A stretch of DNA of 13,749 nt from Bacillota bacterium (GTDB taxonomy: Bacteria > Bacillota > Clostridia > Christensenellales > CALWSW01): the NCBI GenBank assembly GCA_023402915.1, contig JAEYFO010000090.1, positions 1 through 13,749 of the forward strand, written 5' to 3'. Position numbers and translations under genes: made by a program. Under the pieces are notes generated by a model that was not told the origin of the DNA, made no database searches, and saw only the letters and a program-made list of their open reading frames with translations. Positions 8,221 to 13,582 of the stretch are shown here, piece by piece (positions within the stretch are counted from its first letter, which is position 1; each line of letters starts with the position of its first letter).

Positions 8221-9353
8221 GGCGTACAAGGGAGAAAGGGGAAGCAAAAGCTGCTTTGAAGAACCGAGAGACCATGGACGGGTTTCAGGGGGCATTGCCG
8301 ACGGTTTTGCATGGGTCGATAAAAGCAGCCATACGCAACAAGGCTGTGAAGTGCTGCGGAGAGGGCGGGCGTGCCCGCAGCGCGGCTTTGCGTTGCGGAA
8401 GAATCCGTGAAAAAACAATACAGCCGGCATGGCTGCCGGTCAGAAGCCGGGAACGGGAGAAGGGTTCAGGGCGTTTGAAGCCTGCGGTATCAGGCAAGAC
8501 GACGAAGATTCCGTGGAGCGCGCTTGAGTTTCAATATCGAAAAGGCGTCTACCTGTTGCAGGGGCGAAATCTCAGAAATTTTGACGATTTTGCTGGACAG
8601 CGTTGCGCTTTTTCGTGCGCTTGAAAACATAGAAAAACAGAATGATTCTGGCGTTCCGCTTGACTTCCCATTGTTTTTGCAGCACAAGACCGCTGGAACG
8701 GGTAAATTGTCCGGCGGCGCGCGGAAAATGAAGGACAGCCGCAGATGCGTATTGCTTTGGAAGAGTCTGCGTTGCGCCGGGCCTGCGTCGAAGAAAATGG
8801 GCGTTCTAAAGACGATCTTGCACTTCAAACAGAGCCTTCCTGCCGCCTGAAAGAGTTGAATTTTTCTCGAAGAAAGACCCGTGGGCGAATCGCCGCACAG
8901 CCGAACTGCCGCGTCAAGGCAGCAGCCTGTGCCGGTTTATGGCTGTGCTTACCGTGTCAGCGGTGTGATTGCCGAACCGGCATGCTGGAGCGTCAGCTTC
9001 TGAGGCAGATTCACAGTATTGGAAGAAGTGCCGCAGGGGTGTGCGCAGCTCCTCGTCGGGCAGGTTTGACCGGTGCGCACAACGCAAAAGGTCGAGAGGT
9101 TTCTTCACACGGCAATGCGCAGAGGACGGATGGAGCGCATTTTGAGGCGAAATGCTGTGTTCCGTCCGGCCAACAAATGCCGCTGCCGAGCGCTCGACGG
9201 CTCCGCTGGCGAGGCGAAGCCTATCGGCATTGCGTATCGGCATTGCGGCAGAAAACCGCGGGTGCAGCCGAAAAAAGAACGTGAAAAATGTGTATCGGAT
9301 CGGGCGTTTGCGGAACGCACCGACGGCATGGCCGAAAGAAAAAAAGGGGTTGC
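8221..9353. other. 1.1 kb region with no recognisable gene
   Basis: I see no protein I can support on either strand. Open frames exist, including + 8745-9284 and minus 8490-8828 and 8914-9378. Their products are Arg/Cys/Ala-rich or Phe/Arg-rich, match no family I know, lack convincing ribosome sites and break in every frame. The + strand is G-rich (about 127 G to 75 C in 8221-8580 by hand count). Several perfect short hairpins occur: GCGGGC-GT-GCCCGC near 8364-8377, CCGGCA-TGGC-TGCCGG near 8423-8438, and GCCTG-CGGTAT-CAGGC near 8480-8495. A patch from about 8530 to 8700 is AT-richer. It could be decayed sequence or an untranslated RNA; no tRNA, tmRNA, RNase P or SRP signature was found. Confidence 0.6.
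9222..9247. repeat. Perfect 13-bp tandem duplication
   Basis: TATCGGCATTGCG occurs twice in direct succession (9222-9234 and 9235-9247) inside the gene-free region. It is probably a replication-slippage product. The length is not a multiple of three, which argues against coding constraint here. Confidence 0.9.
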
Positions 9354-9396
9354 GAAAAAACAGCTTGAATTGCTGCAAAAGAAGCGGTAAGCTGTT
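9354..9396 (-). terminator. Probable terminator of lexA
   Basis: On the minus strand, AACAGCTT (9396-9389) pairs with AAGCTGTT (9366-9359). The stem is followed by T bases continuing to 9355. The loop is long (22 nt), so strength is uncertain. It begins about 19 nt after the lexA stop. Confidence 0.6.
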
Positions 9397-9414
9397 GGAA
9401 GGCCGAAAGAGCGC

Positions 9415-10041
9415 TTACATGGAGCGCATCAGGCCGACCACTTTGCCGACGATGGTGACGTCGCGCGCATCGGCGAAAATGGGCTGCATATAGGGGTTTT
9501 CCGGCTGGAGGCGAATGCGGCCGTCCTCGCGGAAAAAGCGCTTGACCGTCGCGCCGCTCTCGTTGCTCTTGGCTTCGGCCACCATGGCTACGACGATATC
9601 GCCGTTATAAATATGGACGTTGGGCAGCACGACGATCTGGTCGCCGTCGAGAATCCCGGCGTTGATCATGCTTTCGCCGCGGACGTTGAGGATGAACGCT
9701 TCCTCGCCGCGGACAAAATTGAGCGGAAGAGAGACGTAGCCCTGAATTTCCTCCTGCGCCAGAATGGGTTCGCCGGCGGTCACGCGGCCGACGATGGGCG
9801 TTTGATGGAGGCGGGAACGGTTGCGCTGCACTTCGACCAGCTCGATGGCGCGGGGTTTGGTGGGATCGCGGCGGATCAGGCCCTTGCGTTCGAGACGCTC
9901 CAGATGACCATGCACCGTGGAAGTGGACTTGAGGCCCACAGCTTGGCAGATTTCGCGCACGGAAGGGGGATAGCCCTTTTCTTCCTGATGAGATTTGATA
10001 TATTCATAAATGGCGCGCTGCTGAGTGCTCAGTTTTTCCAT
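9415..10041 (-). CDS. lexA: LexA, SOS regulon repressor
   Basis: A self-cleaving SOS repressor of 208 residues, the normal length. The N-terminal winged helix (1-70) has YPPSVREICQAVGLKSTSTV (24-43), the HTH. The S24 peptidase half has the Ala89-Gly90 cleavage bond in GRVTAGEPI, the nucleophile Ser124 in RGESM, and the general base Lys167 in TVKRFF. The start is the ATG at 10041: GGAGG lies 8 nt upstream on the minus strand. An ATG further upstream (MSLEDAF...) is rejected because the Shine-Dalgarno itself lies inside that extension. The gene is autoregulated: two SOS boxes and a clear sigma-A promoter lie just upstream. Confidence 0.97.
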   Translation of the reverse strand: MEKLSTQQRAIYEYIKSHQEEKGYPPSVREICQAVGLKSTSTVHGHLERLERKGLIRRDPTKPRAIELVEVQRNRSRLHQTPIVGRVTAGEPILAQEEIQGYVSLPLNFVRGEEAFILNVRGESMINAGILDGDQIVVLPNVHIYNGDIVVAMVAEAKSNESGATVKRFFREDGRIRLQPENPYMQPIFADARDVTIVGKVVGLMRSM

Positions 10042-10053
10042 GAAAGCATCCTC

Positions 10054-10067
10054 CAAACTCATATTCG
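10054..10067 (-). promoter_or_regulatory. SOS box 2 (LexA operator) beside the lexA ribosome site
   Basis: On the minus strand this reads CGAATATGAGTTTG, close to the Gram-positive SOS box CGAAC-N4-GTTYG. It differs from box 1 by one base out of 14. It lies downstream of the predicted transcription start and directly abuts the GGAGG of lexA, so bound LexA would act as a roadblock. Confidence 0.75.
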
Positions 10068-10081
10068 TATGGTTTACAGTG

Positions 10082-10109
10082 ATTATACCATATGTTTTGG
10101 AGTTTTCAA
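10082..10109 (-). promoter_or_regulatory. lexA promoter (sigma-A type)
   Basis: On the minus strand, -35 TTGAAA (10109-10104), 16-nt spacer, -10 TATAAT (10087-10082). SOS box 1 overlaps the -35 element, a standard layout for LexA repression. Confidence 0.8.
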
Positions 10110-10120
10110 ACTCATGTTCG
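10107..10120 (-). promoter_or_regulatory. SOS box 1 (LexA operator) in the lexA/cysteine-rich gene intergenic region
   Basis: On the minus strand this reads CGAACATGAGTTTG, with one departure from CGAACRNRYGTTYG. It overlaps the lexA -35 box and lies 45 bp upstream of the divergent gene at 10165, which could therefore also be LexA-controlled. The start-to-start distance to box 2 is 53 bp, about five helical turns. Confidence 0.85.
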
Positions 10121-10164
10121 CAAAAATTTTGATTTTTTTGAAAAACAGGTGGGAGTGATTTTTG

Positions 10165-10458
10165 ATGAAACAATGCGTTTTGTACGACCGGGAATGTATC
10201 GAATGCGGCGAATGCAACCTGTGCGATCTGGATCCGTCCAAGGTTTGCGACAACTGTATGCGCTGCGTCAACAATGGCGCGGATTACCGGGAGATCATCG
10301 TCGAGGACATTCTCGACGGCGTGGAAAACGTCCAGCCCGCGGAAAACGCCATCGATCAGGCGGCGCTCGGCGCTGCGTGGAAGGCGATGAAGCAGGCGGG
10401 GCTTTGGACTGAGGAGGATGAAAAGGCCCACGGCGGACAGGAACCGAAGGATTTTTGA
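10165..10458 (+). CDS. Small cysteine-rich protein, probable metal or Fe-S binding, divergent from lexA
   Basis: A 97-residue protein I do not recognise by name. The first 34 residues carry eight cysteines: C4, then C11-x2-C14-x2-C17-x2-C20, then C28-x2-C31-x2-C34. The spacing suits one or two Fe-S clusters or a zinc site and is ferredoxin-like, but there is no ferredoxin Cys-Pro. The rest is acidic (DYREIIVEDILDGVEN) and ends in a charged, probably disordered tail. The start is the ATG at 10165 with GGGAG at 10151-10155 and 9 nt spacing; an in-frame TTG at 10162 is less likely. No clear + strand promoter was found. It shares the lexA upstream region with its SOS box, so SOS control is possible. 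Coding is supported by the good ribosome site, regular Cys spacing and conserved-looking composition. Confidence 0.8.
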   Translation: MKQCVLYDRECIECGECNLCDLDPSKVCDNCMRCVNNGADYREIIVEDILDGVENVQPAENAIDQAALGAAWKAMKQAGLWTEEDEKAHGGQEPKDF

Positions 10459-10513
10459 GAAAAAATTTTCCGAAACCTTCCAAAATGCAAGAAGGGGAGG
10501 GGCGCAAAAGCAC

Positions 10514-11572
10514 TCAGTCCTCCCGCAGCTTAACGATGCGCGCGGCCTGCCTGCGCCGCACGTCGGTCTGATCGGCGTAATGCCGCTTGGTGGTGTTGAC
10601 GTCTTTGTGACCGAGTACGTCCGCCACAATATAAATATCGCCCGTTTCCTGATACAGCATGGTGCCATACGTGCTGCGCAGCTTATGGGGCGATATTTTT
10701 TTGAGAGGAACGGCGCTCTGGCTGTACTTTTTGACCAGATTCTGGACAGCCCTGTCTGTAATTCTGCGCTTCTGCAGGGAAAGGAACAGAGCGTTTTCGT
10801 GCCCGGGCAGCGGCGTAATCTCGTTTCGCTCGGCCAGATAGGCCTTGAGCGCTTCGGCCACTTCATCGCTAAAATAGAGAATGACCTGATTTCCGCCTTT
10901 TCGTGTGATGCGAAAAGCGTTTGCGGAAAAATCCAAATCGTTCACATTCAGCCCGACCAGCTCGCTGATACGGATCCCCGTGCCGAGAAACAGCGTCAAA
11001 ATGGCGGTGTCCCGCAGGGCGGTGGCACTGTGATAGGCTTTCTGCCGTTCGGTCAGGCCGCTGCCGCCTTCCACGGCGTCGAGAAGATCGGCCACTTCGT
11101 TCGCTTCGAGGCGAACAATGGCTTTGTCGTGCAATTTGGGCGTTTCCAGCAGGGAGGCCGGGTTGGTCCTGAGCTTTTCCCGGCGAAAAAAGAATTTGTA
11201 AAACGTCCGGAGGCAGGCGATTTTCCGCGCCTTGGACTTTTCGCGGTTTTCGACGTAGCGGCCGTCCTCGTCGACATAAAATTTGATGAAATCGATGAAT
11301 TGTTCCAGCTCACGCACCTCGACGGTATCCATGTCCGGAAGAGTCAGCGACTGCGGCGCCCGGCCGGAAAAACGCGGGACCTCCTCACAAAGATAGCGGA
11401 AAAACAGCTTGAGGTCGAGCGCGTATTCGTAGCGGGTCAAAGCGGAACGGTTGTTGGTTTCCAGGCCCTGAAAAAAGTCCCAGCAGAAATCCGGAAGCTC
11501 GTTCAAAAGCGCGCGGAGTTTTTGATTGTATTTCTGTTCGCGCAGCGATGCGTATGTGGGCTGATCTGCCAA
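10514..11572 (-). CDS. XerS-like tyrosine recombinase
   Basis: Site-specific tyrosine recombinase of 352 residues with a complete catalytic set: R201 (GTGIRISELVGL), K225 (TRKGGN), H296 and R299 (SPHKLRSTYG), H322 (LGHKDVNTT) and the nucleophile Y332 (RHYA). The N-terminal core-binding domain covers about 20-145. Length and layout (LP near the N-terminus, a YEYALDLKLFFRYL helix, ALFLSLQKRRI before the PHKLR box) resemble streptococcal XerS (about 356 aa) more than the ~300-aa XerC/XerD pair; this is from memory, not an alignment. The start is TTG 11572, with GAGG 8 nt upstream; the frame stays open for 33 more codons without a better site. There is no excisionase, phage gene or tRNA junction beside it, so a housekeeping Xer role is more likely than an integrase. 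A 34-bp inverted repeat lies 81-114 bp upstream of the start. Confidence 0.9.
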   Translation of the reverse strand: MADQPTYASLREQKYNQKLRALLNELPDFCWDFFQGLETNNRSALTRYEYALDLKLFFRYLCEEVPRFSGRAPQSLTLPDMDTVEVRELEQFIDFIKFYVDEDGRYVENREKSKARKIACLRTFYKFFFRREKLRTNPASLLETPKLHDKAIVRLEANEVADLLDAVEGGSGLTERQKAYHSATALRDTAILTLFLGTGIRISELVGLNVNDLDFSANAFRITRKGGNQVILYFSDEVAEALKAYLAERNEITPLPGHENALFLSLQKRRITDRAVQNLVKKYSQSAVPLKKISPHKLRSTYGTMLYQETGDIYIVADVLGHKDVNTTKRHYADQTDVRRRQAARIVKLRED

Positions 11573-11652
11573 AAGAATCACCTCGAAGAGGGGAAAATTT
11601 TGTTCCGCCGGGCAGCAGGACGCTGAAGCGGGGGATAAATACAGCTTAACAC

Positions 11653-11686
11653 AACTATTCGCAAAACGCAAGTTTTACGAATAGTT
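11653..11686. repeat. 34-bp inverted repeat upstream of the recombinase, candidate dif/recombination site or operator
   Basis: AACTATTCG (11653-11661) pairs with CGAATAGTT (11678-11686). After one mismatch, AAAAC (11663-11667) pairs with GTTTT (11672-11676) around a GCAA centre. Read as a 28-bp dif, it would be TATTCGCAAAA, CGCAAG, TTTTACGAATA (11656-11683), the classical 11-6-11 geometry. There is no T tract on either side, so it is not an obvious terminator. A weak minus-strand promoter may overlap it (TTGCGA at 11664-11659, 17 nt, TATTTA at 11641-11636), in which case it could be an autoregulatory operator. The two roles do not exclude each other. Confidence 0.6.
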
Positions 11687-11701
11687 TAGCGCAGTTTTCA
11701 G

Positions 11702-11715
11702 AAAACCATGGTTTT
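11702..11715. repeat. 14-bp perfect palindrome between rnhA and the recombinase
   Basis: AAAACCATGGTTTT is a perfect palindrome in the 240-bp gap between the rnhA stop and the recombinase start, 16 bp from the larger inverted repeat. On both strands further A/T bases flank it. It could be a protein-binding site; the function is unknown. Confidence 0.6.
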
Positions 11716-11812
11716 TTCCGGCTTTTCAGCCCGCATTCCGAAATTTTGACGCTCCGCCGGGTTTCGGCCCTTTCCGCTTGCCGCCTGCGGCGCAAATTTG
11801 GGAATCCGAACG

Positions 11813-12265
11813 TCACGCCTTTTTTCCGTTCTGTTTGATCTGTCCGGTAGCCAGTTCGTCGCAGCGGTTGTTGAGCGGATTGTCGCTGTGCCCTTTGACT
11901 TTGTGCCATGTGACGTCGTGAAAACTGGTCAGCGCGCAAAGCTGCTCCCACAGGTCGCGGTTTTCGACGGGCTTTTTGTCGCTGGCCTTGCGCCAGCCGT
12001 TTCGCTGCCAGCCGATGATCCACCGCTGGAGGAATGCATTGCACAGGTACGCGCTGTCCGTGTAAAGATCGACGGTGCACGCCTCTTTGAGAAGGCCCAG
12101 CGCTTCAATGGCCGCCGTCAGTTCCATGCGGTTGTTGGTGGTGGTTTCGCAAAATCCGGCGATCTCCTTGCGGGCGCTTTTGTACATCAGAATCGCGCCC
12201 CAGCCGCCCGGGCCGGGATTGCCGGAACAGGCGCCGTCGGTATAGATTTCCACGTGTTTTTTCAT
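11813..12265 (-). CDS. rnhA: Ribonuclease HI
   Basis: Degrades the RNA strand of RNA-DNA hybrids (R-loops, primers). The product has 150 residues, close to E. coli RNase HI, with all active-site residues: D10 ([16 protein letters not shown]), E48 (NNRMELTA), D70 (YTDSAYL), H126 (KVKGHSDN) and D136 (NRCDELA). The basic protrusion typical of the E. coli type is present ([19 protein letters not shown]). The start is the ATG at 12265, with AAAGGA 6-7 nt upstream; the longer open frame upstream has no family similarity. The recombinase gene follows 240 bp downstream on the same strand. I found no convincing promoter in 12266-12370. Confidence 0.97.
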   Translation of the reverse strand: MKKHVEIYTDGACSGNPGPGGWGAILMYKSARKEIAGFCETTTNNRMELTAAIEALGLLKEACTVDLYTDSAYLCNAFLQRWIIGWQRNGWRKASDKKPVENRDLWEQLCALTSFHDVTWHKVKGHSDNPLNNRCDELATGQIKQNGKKA

Positions 12266-12370
12266 AAAAAATCCTTTCGGGTTCGGAAAACCCCTGCGGA
12301 GCTTCCCGAGTACAGCAGTTTTCTCCTGTCCCATTGCTTTTGCTCCAATTGACTTATTTTTGTCAAATTG

Positions 12371-12397
12371 AAAAGAACCGCTATGGGTTCTCTTTTT
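12371..12397. terminator. Bidirectional stem-loop between rnhA and the tRNA promoter
   Basis: AGAACC (12374-12379) pairs with GGTTCT (12386-12391) around a 6-nt loop. AAAA lies on the left and CTTTTT on the right, so T tracts follow on both strands. It would insulate rnhA from minus-strand transcripts coming from the IS side. Confidence 0.5.
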
Positions 12398-12448
12398 CAA
12401 TAATTCTGGATGAACGGTCGAATTCCTTCCGATTTCTGTAAAAAAGTA

Positions 12449-12477
12449 TTGACTTGACGCGAACGGAATATTATAAT
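12449..12477 (+). promoter_or_regulatory. Promoter of tRNA-Trp
   Basis: -35 TTGACT (12449-12454), exactly 17-nt spacer, -10 TATAAT (12472-12477). The predicted start, near 12484, is about 28 nt before the mature tRNA 5' end. This is a strong match to the sigma-A consensus. Confidence 0.87.
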
Positions 12478-12511
12478 ATTTACTGTTGGCGCACAAAGCG
12501 GCAGCGTATAT

Positions 12512-12587
12512 AGGGGAGTGGCTCAATTGGTAGAGCAGCGGTCTCCAAAACCGCGGGTTGCGTGTTCGAGTCGCGTCTCCCCTGCCA
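12512..12587 (+). tRNA. tRNA-Trp (anticodon CCA)
   Basis: Cloverleaf of 76 nt with an encoded CCA end. The acceptor AGGGGAG (12512-12518) pairs with CTCCCCT (12577-12583), discriminator G12584, CCA 12585-12587. The D-arm region is GGCTCAATTGGTAGAGC. The anticodon stem GCGGT/ACCGC encloses the loop CTCCAAA with anticodon CCA. The T loop is TTCGAGT, and the T stem uses two G-U pairs. The A-rich 3' side of the anticodon loop (CCA-AA) fits a tRNA modified by the MiaA/MiaB enzymes of this window. It is a single-gene transcription unit. Confidence 0.97.
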
Positions 12588-12620
12588 AAAAGACATCTGT
12601 AAAAGGTGTCTTTTTTCTTT
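12588..12620 (+). terminator. Intrinsic terminator of tRNA-Trp
   Basis: AAAAGACATC pairs with GGTGTCTTTT around a TGTAAAA loop, followed by a T-rich tract (12611-12620 is TTTTTTCTTT). It begins at the base after the tRNA CCA. Confidence 0.85.
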
Positions 12621-12706
12621 TGGGATTTCAGGATCTTGCGGAATAAATTGTCTGATTTACTGGAACTCCTTCTCCCCTCCTCTGCTTCGTTTTTGGCTGG
12701 CCGCAG

Positions 12707-12733
12707 AATACCCCCGGCGGAGCCGGGGGTATT
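12707..12733. repeat. 12-bp perfect stem-loop, possible IS right-end hairpin or terminator
   Basis: AATACCCCCGGC (12707-12718) pairs perfectly with GCCGGGGGTATT (12722-12733) around GGA. It is the strongest single hairpin in the window. On the + strand it is followed by GCATTTTCGG, a weak T tract. It lies about 80 nt past the transposase stop, where an IS200 right-end hairpin would be expected. Confidence 0.8.
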
Positions 12734-12749
12734 GCATTTTCGGGCAAAG

Positions 12750-12809
12750 CCCTAACCAATACAGGCTGCGCACACGTGCGCAAAGGGGGCCTGTCAGCCA
12801 CGCATAGGG
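12750..12809. other. Nested stem-loop next to the transposase 3' end
   Basis: Three stacked pairings share one axis: CCCTA (12750-12754) with TAGGG (12805-12809), ACAGGC (12761-12766) with GCCTGT (12789-12794), and TGCGCA (12767-12772) with TGCGCA (12777-12782) around CACG. It ends 5 bp before the transposase stop codon. It is probably part of the IS end or a structured 3' UTR. Confidence 0.6.
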
Positions 12810-12813
12810 TTAC

Positions 12814-13288
12814 TTACTTACCCGTAAACGGGTCGCGCGGGTCAAACATGCTCAGCTGATCTGTTTCCTTGTCGATTTTCAGCTGATTCGCTATGTATGC
12901 CTGGATCGCCGCCGTGTTTTTTCCCGCGGTATCCACATAGTACCCTCTGCACCAGAACTCCCTGTTCCGGTATGCAAATTTCATATTTCCGAATTTCTGG
13001 AATACCCTCAGGCTCGACTTTCCCTTCAAATATTCCATAAATCCCGATACGCTCAGCTTCGGCGGTATGCTTACCAGCATATGCACATGGTCTGGGCAGA
13101 TTTCTCCTTCTATGATCTCCACTCCTTCCATTCGCACAGCTGTCTCAGTATGTCCCGGATCGCTTCTCTCTTTGCTCTTTGCTGAAAAAAAATACCTTTC
13201 TCCGGTATTTCGGTGCAAATACGATATGGTTTTTGCAATCTCACTTCGTGTGTGATAAACTGTTCGTACCGATTTTCACCTGACTCAT
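12814..13288 (-). pseudogene. Broken IS200-type transposase TnpA (HUH Y1 family)
   Basis: Reading all three minus frames together restores an IS200 TnpA. Frame 1 from ATG 13288 gives SLSHTK-stop-DCKNHIVFAPKYRRKVFF, with TGA at 13243-13241 where the family has Trp. A shift of two bases in the AG-repeat/T-run stretch (about 13164-13192) leads to a frame with REAIRDILRQLCEW. One missing G near 13124-13127 leads to the frame GVEIIEGEIC, which runs to the stop at 12814. The catalytic HUH (PDHVHMLVS) and the Tyr region (RGYYVDTAGKN) survive in the last frame, so a 134-residue frame from 13218 looks like a gene. However, its first ~25 residues are out-of-frame noise. The N-terminal part of the nuclease domain is lost and the element should be inactive. 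The original ribosome site GGAGG (13300-13296) is intact. Confidence 0.88.
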
Positions 13289-13295
13289 CTTTGTC

Positions 13296-13361
13296 CCTCC
13301 TGATGTGTTTTCTGTTTTGCGTAACTGGCAGGTCACGCTCTTTCTTTAACACATCAGGAGG
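13296..13361 (-). promoter_or_regulatory. 14-bp inverted repeat that would sequester the transposase ribosome site
   Basis: CCTCCTGATGTGTT (13296-13309) pairs perfectly with AACACATCAGGAGG (13348-13361) across 38 nt. In the minus-strand transcript the 3' arm contains the AGGAGG that would serve the ATG at 13288, so the stem hides it. This matches the known IS200 strategy of blocking tnpA translation with a 5' UTR hairpin. Confidence 0.75.
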
Positions 13362-13394
13362 TTTCTTTACTGTTTCACCGCTTAAGCTTTTTCC

Positions 13395-13420
13395 AACCCC
13401 GTCACTATGGCGGGGTTTTC
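13395..13420 (+). terminator. Stem-loop with short T tract, IS left-end hairpin or + strand terminator
   Basis: AACCCCG (13395-13401) pairs with CGGGGTT (13411-13417), 9-nt loop, followed by TTCGGTTT on the + strand. Either it is the left-end structure of the IS, or a + strand terminator back to back with the minus-strand one at 13427-13462. Confidence 0.5.
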
Positions 13421-13426
13421 GGTTTA

Positions 13427-13462
13427 CAAAAAACACAGCATGGCGGAAAGCCTGCCATGCTG
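13427..13462 (-). terminator. Strong intrinsic terminator of the AIM24-family gene
   Basis: On the minus strand, CAGCATGGC pairs perfectly with GCCATGCTG (9 bp, plus positions 13454-13462 and 13436-13444), followed by TGTTTTTTG. It lies about 120 nt after the stop of the AIM24-family gene, with only a long 3' UTR between, and shields the IS from read-through. Confidence 0.85.
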
Positions 13463-13582
13463 CGCTTTGCACTGTATTTCGTTGTTCATTGTTTCCCGGC
13501 GGACAGCTGTTCGTTTCAGCTCCCGGCAGCGCCGGAATTTATTGTCGGTCGAAGCCGTCCTGCCGCGCCGCTTCGGCGCTTC

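Larger units (their letters stand above)
12707..13417 (-). mobile_element. Decayed IS200-type insertion sequence (ends approximate)
   Basis: The transposase remnant at 12814-13288 is flanked by strong stem-loops (12707-12733 and 12750-12809 on its 3' side, 13296-13361 and 13395-13417 on its 5' side). Structured single-strand ends are expected of the IS200/IS605 family, which has no terminal inverted repeats and makes no target duplication. The exact ends cannot be fixed without relatives or an empty site. No tnpB/orfB accessory gene is present, so this is the IS200 form. Confidence 0.5.

Noticed and set aside
8745..9284. A 179-residue + strand open frame in the gene-free region
   Set aside because: Arg/Cys/Ala-rich composition, no recognisable family, no clear ribosome site, and it contains the 13-bp tandem duplication.
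8914..9378. A 154-residue minus-strand open frame downstream of lexA
   Set aside because: Its Phe-rich start is only the complement of A runs in and next to the lexA terminator; no family features.
10459..10513. A terminator between the cysteine-rich gene and the recombinase
   Set aside because: Only a 5-bp stem (CCTTC/GAAGG) is present, with a poorly placed T-rich stretch on the minus strand; not strong enough to call.
9415..10866. A 483-residue fusion ending in LexA
   Set aside because: The extra 275 N-terminal residues are the antisense of the cysteine-rich gene plus part of the recombinase locus in another frame. The Shine-Dalgarno and promoter place the start at 10041.
10418..11626. 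A 402-residue + strand open frame
   Set aside because: It is the antisense of the recombinase, which has a full catalytic set on the minus strand.
11813..12526. A 237-residue RNase HI with an N-terminal extension
   Set aside because: The upstream codons cover the bidirectional stem-loop and the tRNA promoter and show no family similarity; AAAGGA supports the start at 12265.
12814..13218. A 134-residue intact IS200 transposase
   Set aside because: The first ~25 residues do not fit the family; the missing N-terminal part is found upstream in two other frames, so this is a pseudogene.
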